Positions 1 through 8,403 of a stretch of DNA of 64,000 nucleotides are shown here, in pieces. The stretch is from Bradyrhizobium sp. CB82 (GTDB lineage Bacteria > Pseudomonadota > Alphaproteobacteria > Rhizobiales > Xanthobacteraceae). A program made the translations under genes and the position numbers. The number at the start of each line of letters is the position of its first letter. The stretch's first letter is position 1. The notes below the pieces were generated by a model that ran no database searches, was not told the DNA's origin, and worked only from the letters and a program-made list of their open reading frames with translations. The stretch covers positions 434,001 through 498,000 of the forward strand of contig NZ_CP121650.1 of the NCBI RefSeq assembly GCF_029714405.1, read 5' to 3'.

Positions 1-561
1 AAAGCGCGCCATGTCCTGATAGGAAAGCAGCCCCTGGATCTCGGTACCCAGCCAGATCGCCAGATTCAGGGACAGCGCGTAGCCGTTGTCGAGATCGGTC
101 AGGACTGGGAACGGCGCACCTGAATCGGCCTTGAGCTGCTCGGTGAATTCCTGCGTCTCCGGCATGATGGCAACAACGTGCGCGCCCATCGCCTTGATAC
201 GGTCTTGCGCCTGGATCACCGCCCGCACGTTCAGCCGGCAATAAGGGCACCAATGGCCGCGAAAGAACATGACCGCCACCGGGCCGCGCTCGAGCAGCGA
301 CGGCAGCGTGACCAGCCGCCCATTCTCGTCAGGCAACATGAACGGCGGCATCACCTCGCCCGGGCGCGGCGCATTCTCGCCGCCGCCATTCTCGACAAGT
401 CTTGCCACAAGGCGATCGACCGCCTGGCCATAGGCCGGAAAGATCTCGCGGCCGGCATCGGCATAGGCTCGAAGCTGCTCGTTCAGCGTGCCCTCCATGT
501 CACGGCAGCGCTTGAAGGCAAGTTTGAGCCGTTCGGCATTGGCTGGTGAAAGGGACGTCAT
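1..561 (-). CDS. AhpC/TSA-type redoxin (3' end outside window)
   Basis: This is a thioredoxin-fold peroxiredoxin-like protein, expected to reduce peroxides or disulfides in the cytoplasm. About 187 residues are visible; the C-terminus runs off the left edge. A helical N-terminal segment (about residues 1-65) precedes the redoxin domain. The domain carries the sequence GHWCPYCR with Cys105 and Cys108, a CxxC active site, unlike the single peroxidatic Cys of classical AhpC. The segment MFFRGHWCPYC is typical of the 'peroxiredoxin-like' AhpC/TSA family. There is no signal peptide. The ATG at 561 is preceded by a GGAGC ribosome-binding site. The substrate is not predictable. I am confident of the fold and not of the reaction. 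Confidence 0.85.
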   Translation of the reverse strand, partial: MTSLSPANAERLKLAFKRCRDMEGTLNEQLRAYADAGREIFPAYGQAVDRLVARLVENGGGENAPRPGEVMPPFMLPDENGRLVTLPSLLERGPVAVMFFRGHWCPYCRLNVRAVIQAQDRIKAMGAHVVAIMPETQEFTEQLKADSGAPFPVLTDLDNGYALSLNLAIWLGTEIQGLLSYQDMARF

Positions 562-630
562 CTTCAGCTCCGGCACAAGAGTTAAGGCCTACTATTTTGC
601 ATTTCGTCCGCCCCGCAAGAAGAGCTGCAA

Positions 631-912
631 TCAGTTCACGTAAAAATTGCCAGTCGGGTCGAGCCTACCAGAGGTGTAGTAAAGCGAGCCCTTATCCATG
701 AAGAACACCGTGTTCTCGGGGACCTTTTTAGCATTTTTCACCATCGCTTCATGGTTCTTCTCAGTTGACGCCATTGCCATGGCCGACATCTTGCCCGGCC
801 TGCCGTAGATGTAGGCGATGCCAGACTTCAATTCCCAGGGTGTCTGCGCGAATGCGGCCGTGGCGATCACAAATGCGCCCGCGGCGATGAGGCTCTTGGA
901 CAGCGTCGTCAT
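631..912 (-). CDS. small secreted protein, unknown function
   Basis: A 93-residue protein with a clear Sec signal peptide: MTTLSKSL, a hydrophobic stretch, then a likely cleavage after AFAQ near residue 23. The mature part is short and Lys-rich, ends in TGNFYVN, and contains no cysteines or known domain. I chose the ATG at 912 because a strong AGGAGGAG ribosome-binding site lies just upstream and the signal peptide starts there; the frame stays open further upstream, but that extension is not signal-like. It is divergent from the DUF302-like gene at 1144, so the roughly 230-base gap probably holds both promoters. I do not recognise the family. Confidence 0.7.
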   Translation of the reverse strand: MTTLSKSLIAAGAFVIATAAFAQTPWELKSGIAYIYGRPGKMSAMAMASTEKNHEAMVKNAKKVPENTVFFMDKGSLYYTSGRLDPTGNFYVN

Positions 913-1143
913 TGGATACTCCTCCTGATTTGACCTGGACGCCCGACAGTCGGACGCACTGCCATCGAACGCCCGATGACAAGGGAACGGAAATGCCGAT
1001 GCCCAATCGGTTTGATAGCCGCCGCCTATCGCGCCGCGATAGCGTGGGGCTATCGCCTCAAGAGCCAGACGGCATTTCACCTTCTTGAGGGCGGCGTGCA
1101 TCCTTCCCGCAATCCAAAGCTGCCATCCACCGGAGGAAATGCC

Positions 1144-1638
1144 ATGGGCCGTCACATCACTTTGCGTCTTGCGAATCTCGCCACCTCGCTTCTGCTGTTG
1201 TTCCTCTTGCTTTCGGCTGCGACATCCGTCGCGCGGGCCGACAGCGATGATGGCATCGTGCGCGTGAAGAGCGCAGTACCGATGTCGGAAGCGATCAGCC
1301 GCATCAAGGCGGACATTGCCGCCAAGGGCATCAAATTTTTCCTGCAGGTCGATCAGTCGAAGCTTGCCGCTGACGCCGGCATCAAGCTCCGGCCCTCAAC
1401 TCTGCTCATCTTCGGTAATCCGCCGCTCGGCACTCAGTTCATCACAGCCAATGCCAACGCGGGGCTCGACTGGCCGGTCCGCCTGCTGCTCACGCAGGAC
1501 GACAACGGCGACGTCTGGGCCGTATGGACAGATTTCGACTGGATCGCCAAGCGCCACAAAATCGGCAATCGCGACGCGCAGTTCAAGATGGCGACCATGG
1601 TTGTCAAGTCCATCACCTCCACCATCGCTACCAAGTAG
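1144..1638 (+). CDS. secreted DUF302-like protein
   Basis: A 164-residue protein with an N-terminal signal peptide (hydrophobic core SLLLLFLLLSAATSVARA) followed by a domain with DUF302 features: a repeated alpha/beta pattern, the segment STLLIFGNPPLGTQ, and a terminal WTDFDWIAKRH region. DUF302 proteins are small periplasmic or lipid-associated proteins of unknown role, often in stress or redox contexts. The ATG at 1144 follows GGAGGAAAT; the frame is open upstream but that part lacks a ribosome-binding site. It sits 89 bases before the flavoprotein gene on the same strand and could share its transcript. The family is fairly certain, the function unknown. Confidence 0.8.
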   Translation: MGRHITLRLANLATSLLLLFLLLSAATSVARADSDDGIVRVKSAVPMSEAISRIKADIAAKGIKFFLQVDQSKLAADAGIKLRPSTLLIFGNPPLGTQFITANANAGLDWPVRLLLTQDDNGDVWAVWTDFDWIAKRHKIGNRDAQFKMATMVVKSITSTIATK

Positions 1639-1727
1639 CAGCGAAAATGCCCGGGCGTCGGGCCGCATCGAAAGACGCGGACCGATCACGCAAGCGACGC
1701 TCTAATCCGGCCTTGGAGAGCCGTCCC

Positions 1728-3089
1728 ATGACCAGCAAGAAATTCGACGTGGTGATCCTGGGCGGCGGCAACGCGGGCATCGGTGTGACCGGCCCGGTTC
1801 GCCGCGCCGGCCTCTCGGTCGCGATGATCGAGCCCCGCGATCTTGGCGGCACCTGTCCCAACCGCGGCTGCACGCCGAAGAAGATTCTGGTCGCAGCGGG
1901 CCAGGCACTGCACGACATCGAGCGCGCGTCCGCTCATCACATCACGGTCGGCAATCCCCAGCTCGATTGGGCGGCGCTGATCGACCGTGAGAAGGCGATG
2001 ATCAAGGATATTCCGGCTAATCTCGCCCTCGCGATGGCGCGCCGGGACGTCGAGGTGATCAGGGGGCAGGGTGCCTTCGTCGGCCCCAACGCCATCCGCG
2101 TCGGAGATCGCGTGCTCGAGGCTAAGCACATCGTGATCGCCACCGGATCCAAGGCGCGACCGCTGCCGATTCCTGGCGCCGAGCACATGATCACCTCGGA
2201 CGAGATGCTGAGCGAGCGCGAGCTGCCGGCATCCGTGATCTTCATCGGCGGCGGCGTGATCTCGCTGGAATTTGGCCATGTCTATGCACGCGCAGGTTCC
2301 GCGGTAGCGGTTCTCGAAGCCCTGCCGCAGCTCCTGCCGGCGATGGACGTTGACGCGGTCGCGCAACTGCAGGCCGAGAGCGAGCGCATCGGCATCAAAG
2401 TCAGAACCGGCGTCGCCGTCCAGCGGATCGAGCCGGCGGACGGCCGGTTTCGCGTAATCTTCGCCCACGGCGGCATCGAACAGGCGCTCGAAGCCGATCG
2501 TGTCGTCAACGGCGCCGGCCGGATCGCCAATGTCGGCTCGCTCGATCTGGCGAGAGGTCAGGTCGAGCACGCAAATGGCCGGGTCGCCATCGATCGCCAC
2601 CTGCGCTCGACCTCAAACCCTCGAGTCCACGTCTGCGGCGATGCGGTGCCGATCTCAGCCCAACTTTCGCCGATTGCAACCTATGAAGGCGACATAGTCG
2701 GCCGCAACATCGTCGACGGACCGAAACACGCGCCTGACTACACGGGCATGGCGACATCAGTCTACACCGTGCCGGCGCTGGCCGCAGTCGGCCTCACCGA
2801 GGAGGCGGCGCGGCAGACTGGCTCTGCAGTCGACGTTCACGTCAACGACATGCGCGACTGGTTCTCGTCGCGATCATATGCCGAGACCGTCGCCTGGTCG
2901 AAAGTGATTGTCGATCACGCCACAGACCGAATCCTCGGCGCGCATTTCGTCGGCCATGCCGGCCAGGAGTTGATCAACGTCTTTGGTCTCGCGGTCAAGT
3001 TCGGCATCACCGCAAAGCAACTGCGCGACAACGTCTACGCCTATCCGACGTTTTCAGCCGACATCAAGCACATGCTCGGGCACGCATAG
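1728..3089 (+). CDS. FAD/NAD(P) disulfide-reductase family flavoprotein
   Basis: A 453-residue member of the glutathione reductase/dihydrolipoamide dehydrogenase/mercuric reductase family. Visible are the FAD-binding motif GGGNAGIG (about residue 12), the redox pair Cys43-PNRG-Cys48 in GGTCPNRGCTPKK, a second dinucleotide-binding GGGVISLE region (about residue 175), and the C-terminal dimerisation domain. The usual active-site His of the HPTxxE motif is replaced: the end reads AYPTFSAD, with Tyr439 in that place. The classical acid-base catalyst is therefore missing, so the substrate is probably not lipoamide or glutathione handled in the usual way. The ATG at 1728 was chosen over an upstream extension because the Rossmann fold begins directly after it. 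It is followed by the secreted cupin. Confidence 0.88.
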   Translation: MTSKKFDVVILGGGNAGIGVTGPVRRAGLSVAMIEPRDLGGTCPNRGCTPKKILVAAGQALHDIERASAHHITVGNPQLDWAALIDREKAMIKDIPANLALAMARRDVEVIRGQGAFVGPNAIRVGDRVLEAKHIVIATGSKARPLPIPGAEHMITSDEMLSERELPASVIFIGGGVISLEFGHVYARAGSAVAVLEALPQLLPAMDVDAVAQLQAESERIGIKVRTGVAVQRIEPADGRFRVIFAHGGIEQALEADRVVNGAGRIANVGSLDLARGQVEHANGRVAIDRHLRSTSNPRVHVCGDAVPISAQLSPIATYEGDIVGRNIVDGPKHAPDYTGMATSVYTVPALAAVGLTEEAARQTGSAVDVHVNDMRDWFSSRSYAETVAWSKVIVDHATDRILGAHFVGHAGQELINVFGLAVKFGITAKQLRDNVYAYPTFSADIKHMLGHA

Positions 3090-3203
3090 CGGCCCGCTAT
3101 CGTTTCAAAAGACATACGGCATTTCAAGGAGCGCTCAACTTCGGCGAAGCTGTTCCCATAGCCGGCGACCAATGAGGTTACGGCCAACACAGGAGACCTC
3201 ACT

Positions 3204-3686
3204 ATGCTCAAGAACTTCAAATTATCGCATGTTGTCTGGCCTGGCGTCGCCCTCCTCGGCGCGCTCACGCTCACCACGCAGCCCGTATTCGCGGGCGAGT
3301 GCCCGGCCGACAAGATCAAGCCGAATGCACGCCATATGGTCGACTACATGCCGGTCGGCGTCACCGACGTCACGCTCGGCTCAATCAACCTCGAAAAACA
3401 GCCCGCCAACATCAAGGACCGCGAGTTGCGCTTCCGCAAGCTGACCATCGAGCCTGGCGGCATCGTGCCCTGGCACAGTCATGACGATCGTCCGGCTTTG
3501 ATCTTCGTGCAGCAGGGCGAGATCGTCGAATACGCCTCCAACTGCGTCGACCCGATCGTGCACAAGGCCGGCGATCTTCGCCCCGAAGTTTTCGGCACCT
3601 CGCACTGGTGGAAGAACCTCGGCAAGGAAACCGTCATTCTCTATGTCGGCGACGTCCGCAAGGATCCGCACGACCACAACATGTAA
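3204..3686 (+). CDS. secreted cupin-domain protein
   Basis: A 160-residue protein with a signal peptide (VALLGALTLTTQPVFA, cleavage near residue 31) and a single cupin beta-barrel. The first cupin motif has the metal-ligand pattern WHSHDDRP (His91, His93), followed by an IFVQQGEIVEY strand and a later His134 in GTSHWWKN. This indicates a periplasmic metal-binding cupin. Two cysteines, Cys33 and Cys114, could form a disulfide. It lies 114 bases after the flavoprotein and is separated from the MFS gene by a long hairpin. Oxygenase, isomerase and sensor roles are all possible; nothing in the sequence decides the substrate. Confidence 0.85.
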   Translation: MLKNFKLSHVVWPGVALLGALTLTTQPVFAGECPADKIKPNARHMVDYMPVGVTDVTLGSINLEKQPANIKDRELRFRKLTIEPGGIVPWHSHDDRPALIFVQQGEIVEYASNCVDPIVHKAGDLRPEVFGTSHWWKNLGKETVILYVGDVRKDPHDHNM

Positions 3687-3715
3687 CGAGTGCTCCCAGC
3701 CCCAGCCTCGTTACC

Positions 3716-3769
3716 GGATGTGACGACCCGGGATCCCCCGTGCCGCCCCGCACGCCGGGCGTCACATCC
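3716..3769 (+). terminator. long GC-rich hairpin between cupin and MFS genes
   Basis: A perfect 10-base inverted repeat, GGATGTGACG at 3716-3725 and CGTCACATCC at 3760-3769, is extended by CCCGG/CCGGG and an inner CGTG/CACG stem. There is no clear run of T after it. It starts 30 bases after the cupin stop and ends 30 bases before the MFS start, so it may terminate or attenuate transcription between them. It could also be one copy of a dispersed palindrome family. Confidence 0.55.
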
Positions 3770-3798
3770 TCATTTCAAACACCAGGAGACGTCGTGCA

Positions 3799-5007
3799 AT
3801 GACCGATTTGTCCGCCCACATGAAGCCGGCCGCGATGGAGATGCACGAGCATTCGCCGGGTGTCGTGCTTCGCTCGCTCGTGATCGGACTGACCGCATTT
3901 TTGACCGTTGTCGACCTGTTCGCAACGCAAGCGATCCTCCCCTCCTTGACGCGCCACTACGGCGTGACCCCGGCGGCTATGGGATTTGCGGTCAATGCCA
4001 GCACATTTGGAATGGCAATCGCAGGTCTCGTCGTTGGCTTCTTCAGCCCGCATATCGACCGAAGGCTCGGTATTCTTCTAAGCCTGACGCTACTCGCGAT
4101 CCCCACAAGTCTGCTTGCGATCGCACCTAATATCACCGTCTTCACAATACTGCGCGTCGCGCAGGGTCTGTGCATGGCTTCTGCATTTACCCTGACGCTT
4201 GCCTACCTTGGTGAGCAGTGCAGCGCTATGGACGCGGGCGGTGCGTTTGCCGCCTACATCACCGGCAACGTTGCCAGCAATCTGATTGGCCGGCTGGTCT
4301 CCGCCGCAGTTGCCGACGGTCTGGGCCTGGCCTGGAACTTCTATTTCTTCGCGGCCTTGAATCTCGCCGGCGCCGTCCTGGTCTACTTCTCCATACATCG
4401 CGTGCAACCAATGCAGGTGATGATGGCGATCGACTCACCGCTCAGCGCCATGCTCGCGCATTGGCGAAATCCTCGGCTACGGGCAGCCTACGGCCTCGGC
4501 TTCTGCATTCTGTTCGCCTTTATCGGCACCTTCACATTCGTGAACTTCGTTTTGGTACGGCCACCACTATCGCTCGGCATGATGGACCTCGGCCTTGTCT
4601 ACTTCGTCTTTCTGCCGTCGATTTTCACGACCCTGCTTGCCGGAAGGGTCGCCGCGTGGCTCGGGACTCGCTTGACGATCTGGGCCGCCCTTGGCGTTGC
4701 CGTGATAGGCCTCCCTCTGATGCTTACGTCGCATTTGCCGCTGGTTCTCACCGGAATGGTACTGGTTGGCGTCGGAACGTTCTTCGCGCAGGCAGCAGCG
4801 ACCGGCTTCGTCGGCCAGGCCGCCAGTGAGAACCGGGGAATCGCCAGTGGGACGTATCTTGCCTGCTATTTCTTTGGAGGGCTTGTGGGTACCGCGCTTC
4901 TAGGCCGACTATTCGATTCCTTTGGATGGATGGCCTGTGTGATCGGCGTGACCGGCTCTTTGTTCGCGGCCGCGCTGCTCACCGCGATGTTGACGCCACA
5001 GCAATGA
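3799..5007 (+). CDS. MFS transporter
   Basis: A 402-residue inner-membrane carrier of the major facilitator superfamily with about twelve hydrophobic segments. The start of the permease region reads LVIGLTAFLTVVDLFATQAILPSL, and a short polar loop HIDRRLG after the second helix matches the MFS cytoplasmic loop. It resembles the YnfM/arabinose-efflux-like group of drug and metabolite exporters, but the substrate cannot be assigned. The ATG at 3799 follows CAGGAGA. It is the last gene of the flavoprotein-cupin-MFS run; the hairpin at 3716-3769 may reduce its expression relative to the cupin. Confidence 0.88.
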   Translation: MTDLSAHMKPAAMEMHEHSPGVVLRSLVIGLTAFLTVVDLFATQAILPSLTRHYGVTPAAMGFAVNASTFGMAIAGLVVGFFSPHIDRRLGILLSLTLLAIPTSLLAIAPNITVFTILRVAQGLCMASAFTLTLAYLGEQCSAMDAGGAFAAYITGNVASNLIGRLVSAAVADGLGLAWNFYFFAALNLAGAVLVYFSIHRVQPMQVMMAIDSPLSAMLAHWRNPRLRAAYGLGFCILFAFIGTFTFVNFVLVRPPLSLGMMDLGLVYFVFLPSIFTTLLAGRVAAWLGTRLTIWAALGVAVIGLPLMLTSHLPLVLTGMVLVGVGTFFAQAAATGFVGQAASENRGIASGTYLACYFFGGLVGTALLGRLFDSFGWMACVIGVTGSLFAAALLTAMLTPQQ

Positions 5008-5528
5008 TATACTTTGGCTCGATCCGAGTGTCCGTCGCTGCGCTGTTACCGATCATTTCGGTGAGGTCGCCTTCTGGCCGTCCGCGACAACCCCGATGCT
5101 TGACCTAGCGTCGGCTGTTGGGCCCACAGCTGAATACGGATCGTTCACACGAAAGACCTTGTCAAGCGGCGCGGCTGGCCCAAGCAGTCGGCCAACAAAA
5201 AGAGCGTTTCGATCCCACAGTCATTCAAGTAAACGCGCTGGTCAGCTCTATCCGTCAATCCCACCTTCCGTCGAACGTTACCGCCCATACTCCGGCCCAT
5301 ATTTGCCTGAAGATTGCACGCGAATTGGGATGAACCCGCGTGAGGTCGGGCGTACGGTTCGCTCCAGTTGCGCAGGTGTTTCTTGAATTTCGCCGAACGC
5401 GTGCGAACAAGGGCGATATACGCTAATTTTGTCACCCTCTCCGCCATAATAAAACGACGTCGAGAAAGCCCCGTAAGATCAGGTCCTAATGCACGCCAGA
5501 GGTCTCTGGTGTAGCCCCTAGGGTGGTT
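5008..5528. other. gene-poor scar, no supported gene
   Basis: Several short open frames cross each other here (for example 5118-5333 on + and 5145-5447 on -). None has a ribosome-binding site, a recognisable family or codon use like its neighbours. Base composition is more even than in surrounding genes. Together with the gene tail at 5529-5709 this looks like decayed DNA left by a deletion. Confidence 0.5.
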
Positions 5529-5709
5529 CTAAGTTGCCATGCCCGACGACCAAAGGCACGTGGGCAAGTGCGCAGACGCTGCGATGAATGACTCGTTCAA
5601 CCGAGAAGCCGCGGGACAGCCAATGAGCGCCAGCGTTCTGTCGATCTCTTCGAAAAGGATAGCCAGCGCGGCTTGAAATACTAGCGATGCCCGAGGCTGG
5701 CGTGGGGGG
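5529..5709 (-). pseudogene. tail remnant of an FMN alpha-hydroxy-acid dehydrogenase (LldD-like)
   Basis: The minus-strand frame encodes AALAILFEEIDRTLALIGCP followed by a short tail ending in LNESFI. This matches, from memory, the C-terminal helix and end of L-lactate/alpha-hydroxy-acid dehydrogenases (pattern ALxxLxxEIDRTLALxGC). The catalytic barrel with its RHGGR-like motifs is absent upstream, where the frame reads unrelated Arg/Pro-rich sequence. I therefore read it as a remnant, not a gene. The assignment rests on one stretch of about 30 residues. Confidence 0.45.
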
Positions 5710-5748
5710 CGCGATCGCTGGACCGGCGAGCCGGATCGGAGCTGAGAC

Positions 5749-6771
5749 TCAGCGCCACCCAAGCGCGGGCGCGACGTGCTTCAAAATCGCTTCGATCGCA
5801 TGGGCGCAGTAGGCGACGCCCAACTGGTTGGGGATGGTCAGCAGCAGCGTGTCGGCTTCAGTGATGGCCTCGTCGTTGCGGAGCTGCTCGATCAGGACGT
5901 CCGGCTCGGCGGCATAGCTGCGGCCGAAGATCGCGCGCGTCTGCGCGTCGATGAATCCGATCTGGTCCTCAGATTCGCCGCCGCGTCCGAAATAGGCGCG
6001 GTCGCGATCATCCATCAGCGCGAAAATGCTGCGGCTGACCGAAACGCGCGGCTCGCGGGTATGGCCGGCCTCCTTCCAGGCGGCGCGGTAGGCACGAATC
6101 TGCGCGGCCTGCTGCACGTGGAAGGCTTCGCCGGTCTCGTCGTTCTTCAGCGTCGAGCTTTGCAGGTTCATGCCAAGCCTGGCGGCCCAGACGGCGGTGG
6201 CGTTCGATCCGGCGCCCCACCAGACGCGCTCGCGCAGGCCTTCCGAATGTGGCTCGAGGCGCAGCAGGCCGGGCGGGTTCGGAAACATCGGCTGCGGATT
6301 GGGTTTCGCAAAACCCTCGCCGCGCAAGAGGTCGAGGAAGATCTCGGCGTGACGCCGGCCCATGTCGGCATCGCTCTGCCCCTCGGCCGGCTGATAGCCG
6401 AAATAGCGCCAGCCATCGATCACCTGCTCCGGCGAGCCGCGGCTGATGCCGAGCTGCAGGCGTCCACCGGCGATCAGATCGGCGCTACCAGCGTCCTCCG
6501 CCATATAGAGCGGATTCTCGTAGCGCATGTCGATCACTGCCGTGCCGATCTCGATACGGCCAGTCCTCGCCCCGACCGCCGCCAGCAGCGGAAAGGGCGA
6601 AGCAAGCTGGCGCGCGAAATGATGGACGCGGAAATAGGCCCCGTCCGCGCCCAGTTCCTCGGCAGCGACGGCGAGCTCGATGGATTGCAACAGCGTATCC
6701 GCGGCCGAGCGGGTCTGCGATTGCGGCGAGGGCGTCCAGTGCCCGAACGAGAGAAAGCCGATTCTTTTCAT
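5749..6771 (-). CDS. LLM-class flavin-dependent oxidoreductase
   Basis: A 340-residue bacterial-luciferase-like monooxygenase (TIM barrel using reduced FMN or F420). Diagnostic segments are the N-terminal MKRIGFLSFGHW, AAEELGADGAYFRVHH, the GRIEIGTAVIDMRYENP strand and GGRLQLGISRGSPEQ. The residues around ERVWWGAGSNATAVWAARLGM fit the flavin phosphate-binding region. It is probably an FMN-dependent monooxygenase working with a partner reductase that is not encoded nearby. An imperfect inverted repeat, ATTGA-N10-TCAAT, lies at 6791-6810 just upstream. The neighbouring MocR gene is on the same strand but ends about 100 bases upstream of this start, so co-transcription is possible. Confidence 0.9.
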   Translation of the reverse strand: MKRIGFLSFGHWTPSPQSQTRSAADTLLQSIELAVAAEELGADGAYFRVHHFARQLASPFPLLAAVGARTGRIEIGTAVIDMRYENPLYMAEDAGSADLIAGGRLQLGISRGSPEQVIDGWRYFGYQPAEGQSDADMGRRHAEIFLDLLRGEGFAKPNPQPMFPNPPGLLRLEPHSEGLRERVWWGAGSNATAVWAARLGMNLQSSTLKNDETGEAFHVQQAAQIRAYRAAWKEAGHTREPRVSVSRSIFALMDDRDRAYFGRGGESEDQIGFIDAQTRAIFGRSYAAEPDVLIEQLRNDEAITEADTLLLTIPNQLGVAYCAHAIEAILKHVAPALGWR

Positions 6772-6878
6772 GCCGTCAGTCTATGTCCGGATTGATTGGC
6801 GATCGTCAATGCGATCACGGCGAAGAATCGAGGATCCTTCGCGCTGGCAAGCACATTCACGTGAGGCGCGACTGGCCA

Positions 6879-8321
6879 TCACGCTCCCTCAGCCGCCTTC
6901 AACGCCCGCCGCATCACGTCCCACATGCGCGGTTCGGTCGATTGCGCGACGTTGAATCGCATGAAGTGCCCGGCCGTTTGCGACACGCTGAACACGTTGC
7001 CCGGCGCGAGCACCACGTCTTGGGCGAGCGCCGCACGCGCGACATGCGTTGCATTCTGCCCGTCGGGCAGGCGGCACCACAGAAAGAATCCGCCCCGCGG
7101 CGTCAGCCACGGCTCGATGCCCAGCGCCCCGAGTTTTCGCGCCACCTCGCGCCGCGTGCGCGTGAGCTTTTGCCTGAGCTCGTCCATGTGCTTGCGGTAG
7201 CTGCCGCCGGCGAACACCTTCGCAATCACTTCGGTCGCAACCGGGCTCGGGCCGCCAAAGCTGGTTGCGACCTGGAGATCGACGAGATGCTCGATCCAGT
7301 CGGCGCGCGCGGCGATATAACCGCAGCGCACCGAAGCGGAGAGCGTCTTGGAAAAGCTGCCGATTCGGATGACGTTGGCGAGCCCGTCGAGCGCGGCGAG
7401 GCGCGGCGAGCGCTCGGGCTCGAGATCGGCAAAGATGTCGTCCTCGATGATCGCCAGCTCATGTGCAGCGGCGGCGCGGAGCACGCGATGCGCAGTCTGC
7501 AGCGACAGCGTGGCGCCGGTCGGGTTGTGGAGCGCGGAATTGGTGATGTAGAGGCGCGGCCGGTGAGCTTCGAGGGTCGCCTCGAAACGAGCGACGTCCG
7601 GGCCCGACGGCGTGTAGGGCACGCCCACGATTTTCACCTGATGCGCGCGGAGCAGCGCGCGAAAATTGAAGTAGCAGGGATCATCGACCAGCACGGTGTC
7701 GCCGGGCCGCAGCAGGAAGCGGCAGACGAGGTCGGTCGCTTGCGTTCCTGAACCCGTGAGCAGGAGCTGGTCGATCGAGGCCTCGATGCCGTCCTCGGCA
7801 AAGCGGGCCAGCAAGTACCGGCGCAATGCCAGCGAGCCGCGCGTGGTGCCATAGTCTGCGAGCACGCCGTCATCGCTGCGGGCGAGCGCGCGAAACGCGC
7901 GGCGCAAGGCCGCCTCCGGCATCCAGTCGGCCGGCAGCCAGCCGCAACCCGGCTTGAGCGCGGCTGCATCGGCATCGAGCGATTGCCTCGAGACCCAGAA
8001 CGGATCGACAGCGCGGTCGCGGCGCGGCTCGACATCGGCGAGCGCGAGCGGCGGCATGGTGGTCGCCGCGACATAGAATCCGGAGCCGCGACGCGCCCGG
8101 ATCAAGCCTTCGGCTGCCAGCCGATCATAGGCTTCCACCACGGTGGAGGGCGAAACGCCCATGGCCACGGCAAGCTTGCGGATCGACGGCAGGCGGTCGC
8201 CGGGGCCAAGGACGCGGCCCGCGACCTTGGCTCGGATTGCGCTCATCACGTCGGTGGTGCGCGCCCCGCCGCGGCCTCTGGTTTGCGTCGTCTGGTCCAA
8301 GTGTATGGGCTTCCATACCAA
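6879..8321 (-). CDS. MocR/PdxR-type GntR regulator with aminotransferase domain
   Basis: A roughly 480-residue fusion of a GntR winged helix (LGPGDRLPSIRKLAVAMGVSPSTVVEAYDRL) to a class I aminotransferase-like domain. The latter includes the segment ITNSALHNPTGATLS and the PLP-lysine motif SFSKTL with a nearby Arg. MocR proteins bind PLP adducts or amino compounds and usually control a divergent gene, here the EamA exporter. Start choice is uncertain. The TTG at 8321 keeps the WKPIHLD segment that normally opens the GntR domain but lies inside the operator. The next ATG at 8246 would cut into the first helix. The frame is open to 8453, which would overlap the divergent gene. Family is certain, start is not. 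Confidence 0.85.
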   Translation of the reverse strand: MVWKPIHLDQTTQTRGRGGARTTDVMSAIRAKVAGRVLGPGDRLPSIRKLAVAMGVSPSTVVEAYDRLAAEGLIRARRGSGFYVAATTMPPLALADVEPRRDRAVDPFWVSRQSLDADAAALKPGCGWLPADWMPEAALRRAFRALARSDDGVLADYGTTRGSLALRRYLLARFAEDGIEASIDQLLLTGSGTQATDLVCRFLLRPGDTVLVDDPCYFNFRALLRAHQVKIVGVPYTPSGPDVARFEATLEAHRPRLYITNSALHNPTGATLSLQTAHRVLRAAAAHELAIIEDDIFADLEPERSPRLAALDGLANVIRIGSFSKTLSASVRCGYIAARADWIEHLVDLQVATSFGGPSPVATEVIAKVFAGGSYRKHMDELRQKLTRTRREVARKLGALGIEPWLTPRGGFFLWCRLPDGQNATHVARAALAQDVVLAPGNVFSVSQTAGHFMRFNVAQSTEPRMWDVMRRALKAAEGA

Positions 8322-8344
8322 TACAGTTTTGCCAGATTGTATGG
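8303..8344. promoter_or_regulatory. probable MocR operator (three GTATGG half-sites)
   Basis: GTATGG at 8303-8308 and CCATAC at 8313-8318 form a perfect 6-base inverted repeat with a 4-base spacer. A third GTATGG lies at 8339-8344, exactly 36 bases after the first. Direct repeats combined with an inverted copy in the gap between a MocR gene and its divergent target are the usual MocR/GabR-type operator layout. A TACAAT box on the minus strand (8336-8341) overlaps the third half-site, so binding would also repress the regulator's own promoter. Confidence 0.65.
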
Positions 8345-8403
8345 GATTGTCGCTGGTTTCGCCACTGCCAAAGGGCGAGGGTCGATGGAGAAAGCGAGGC
8401 GAC

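Noticed and set aside
5096..5386. Short plus-strand frames in the scar region
   Set aside because: No start signal, no recognisable domain, and composition unlike neighbouring genes.
6791..6810. Fnr/FixK-type box upstream of the LLM gene
   Set aside because: The sequence is ATTGA-N10-TCAAT; the spacing is too long for the TTGAT-N4-ATCAA consensus, and symmetry inside is poor.
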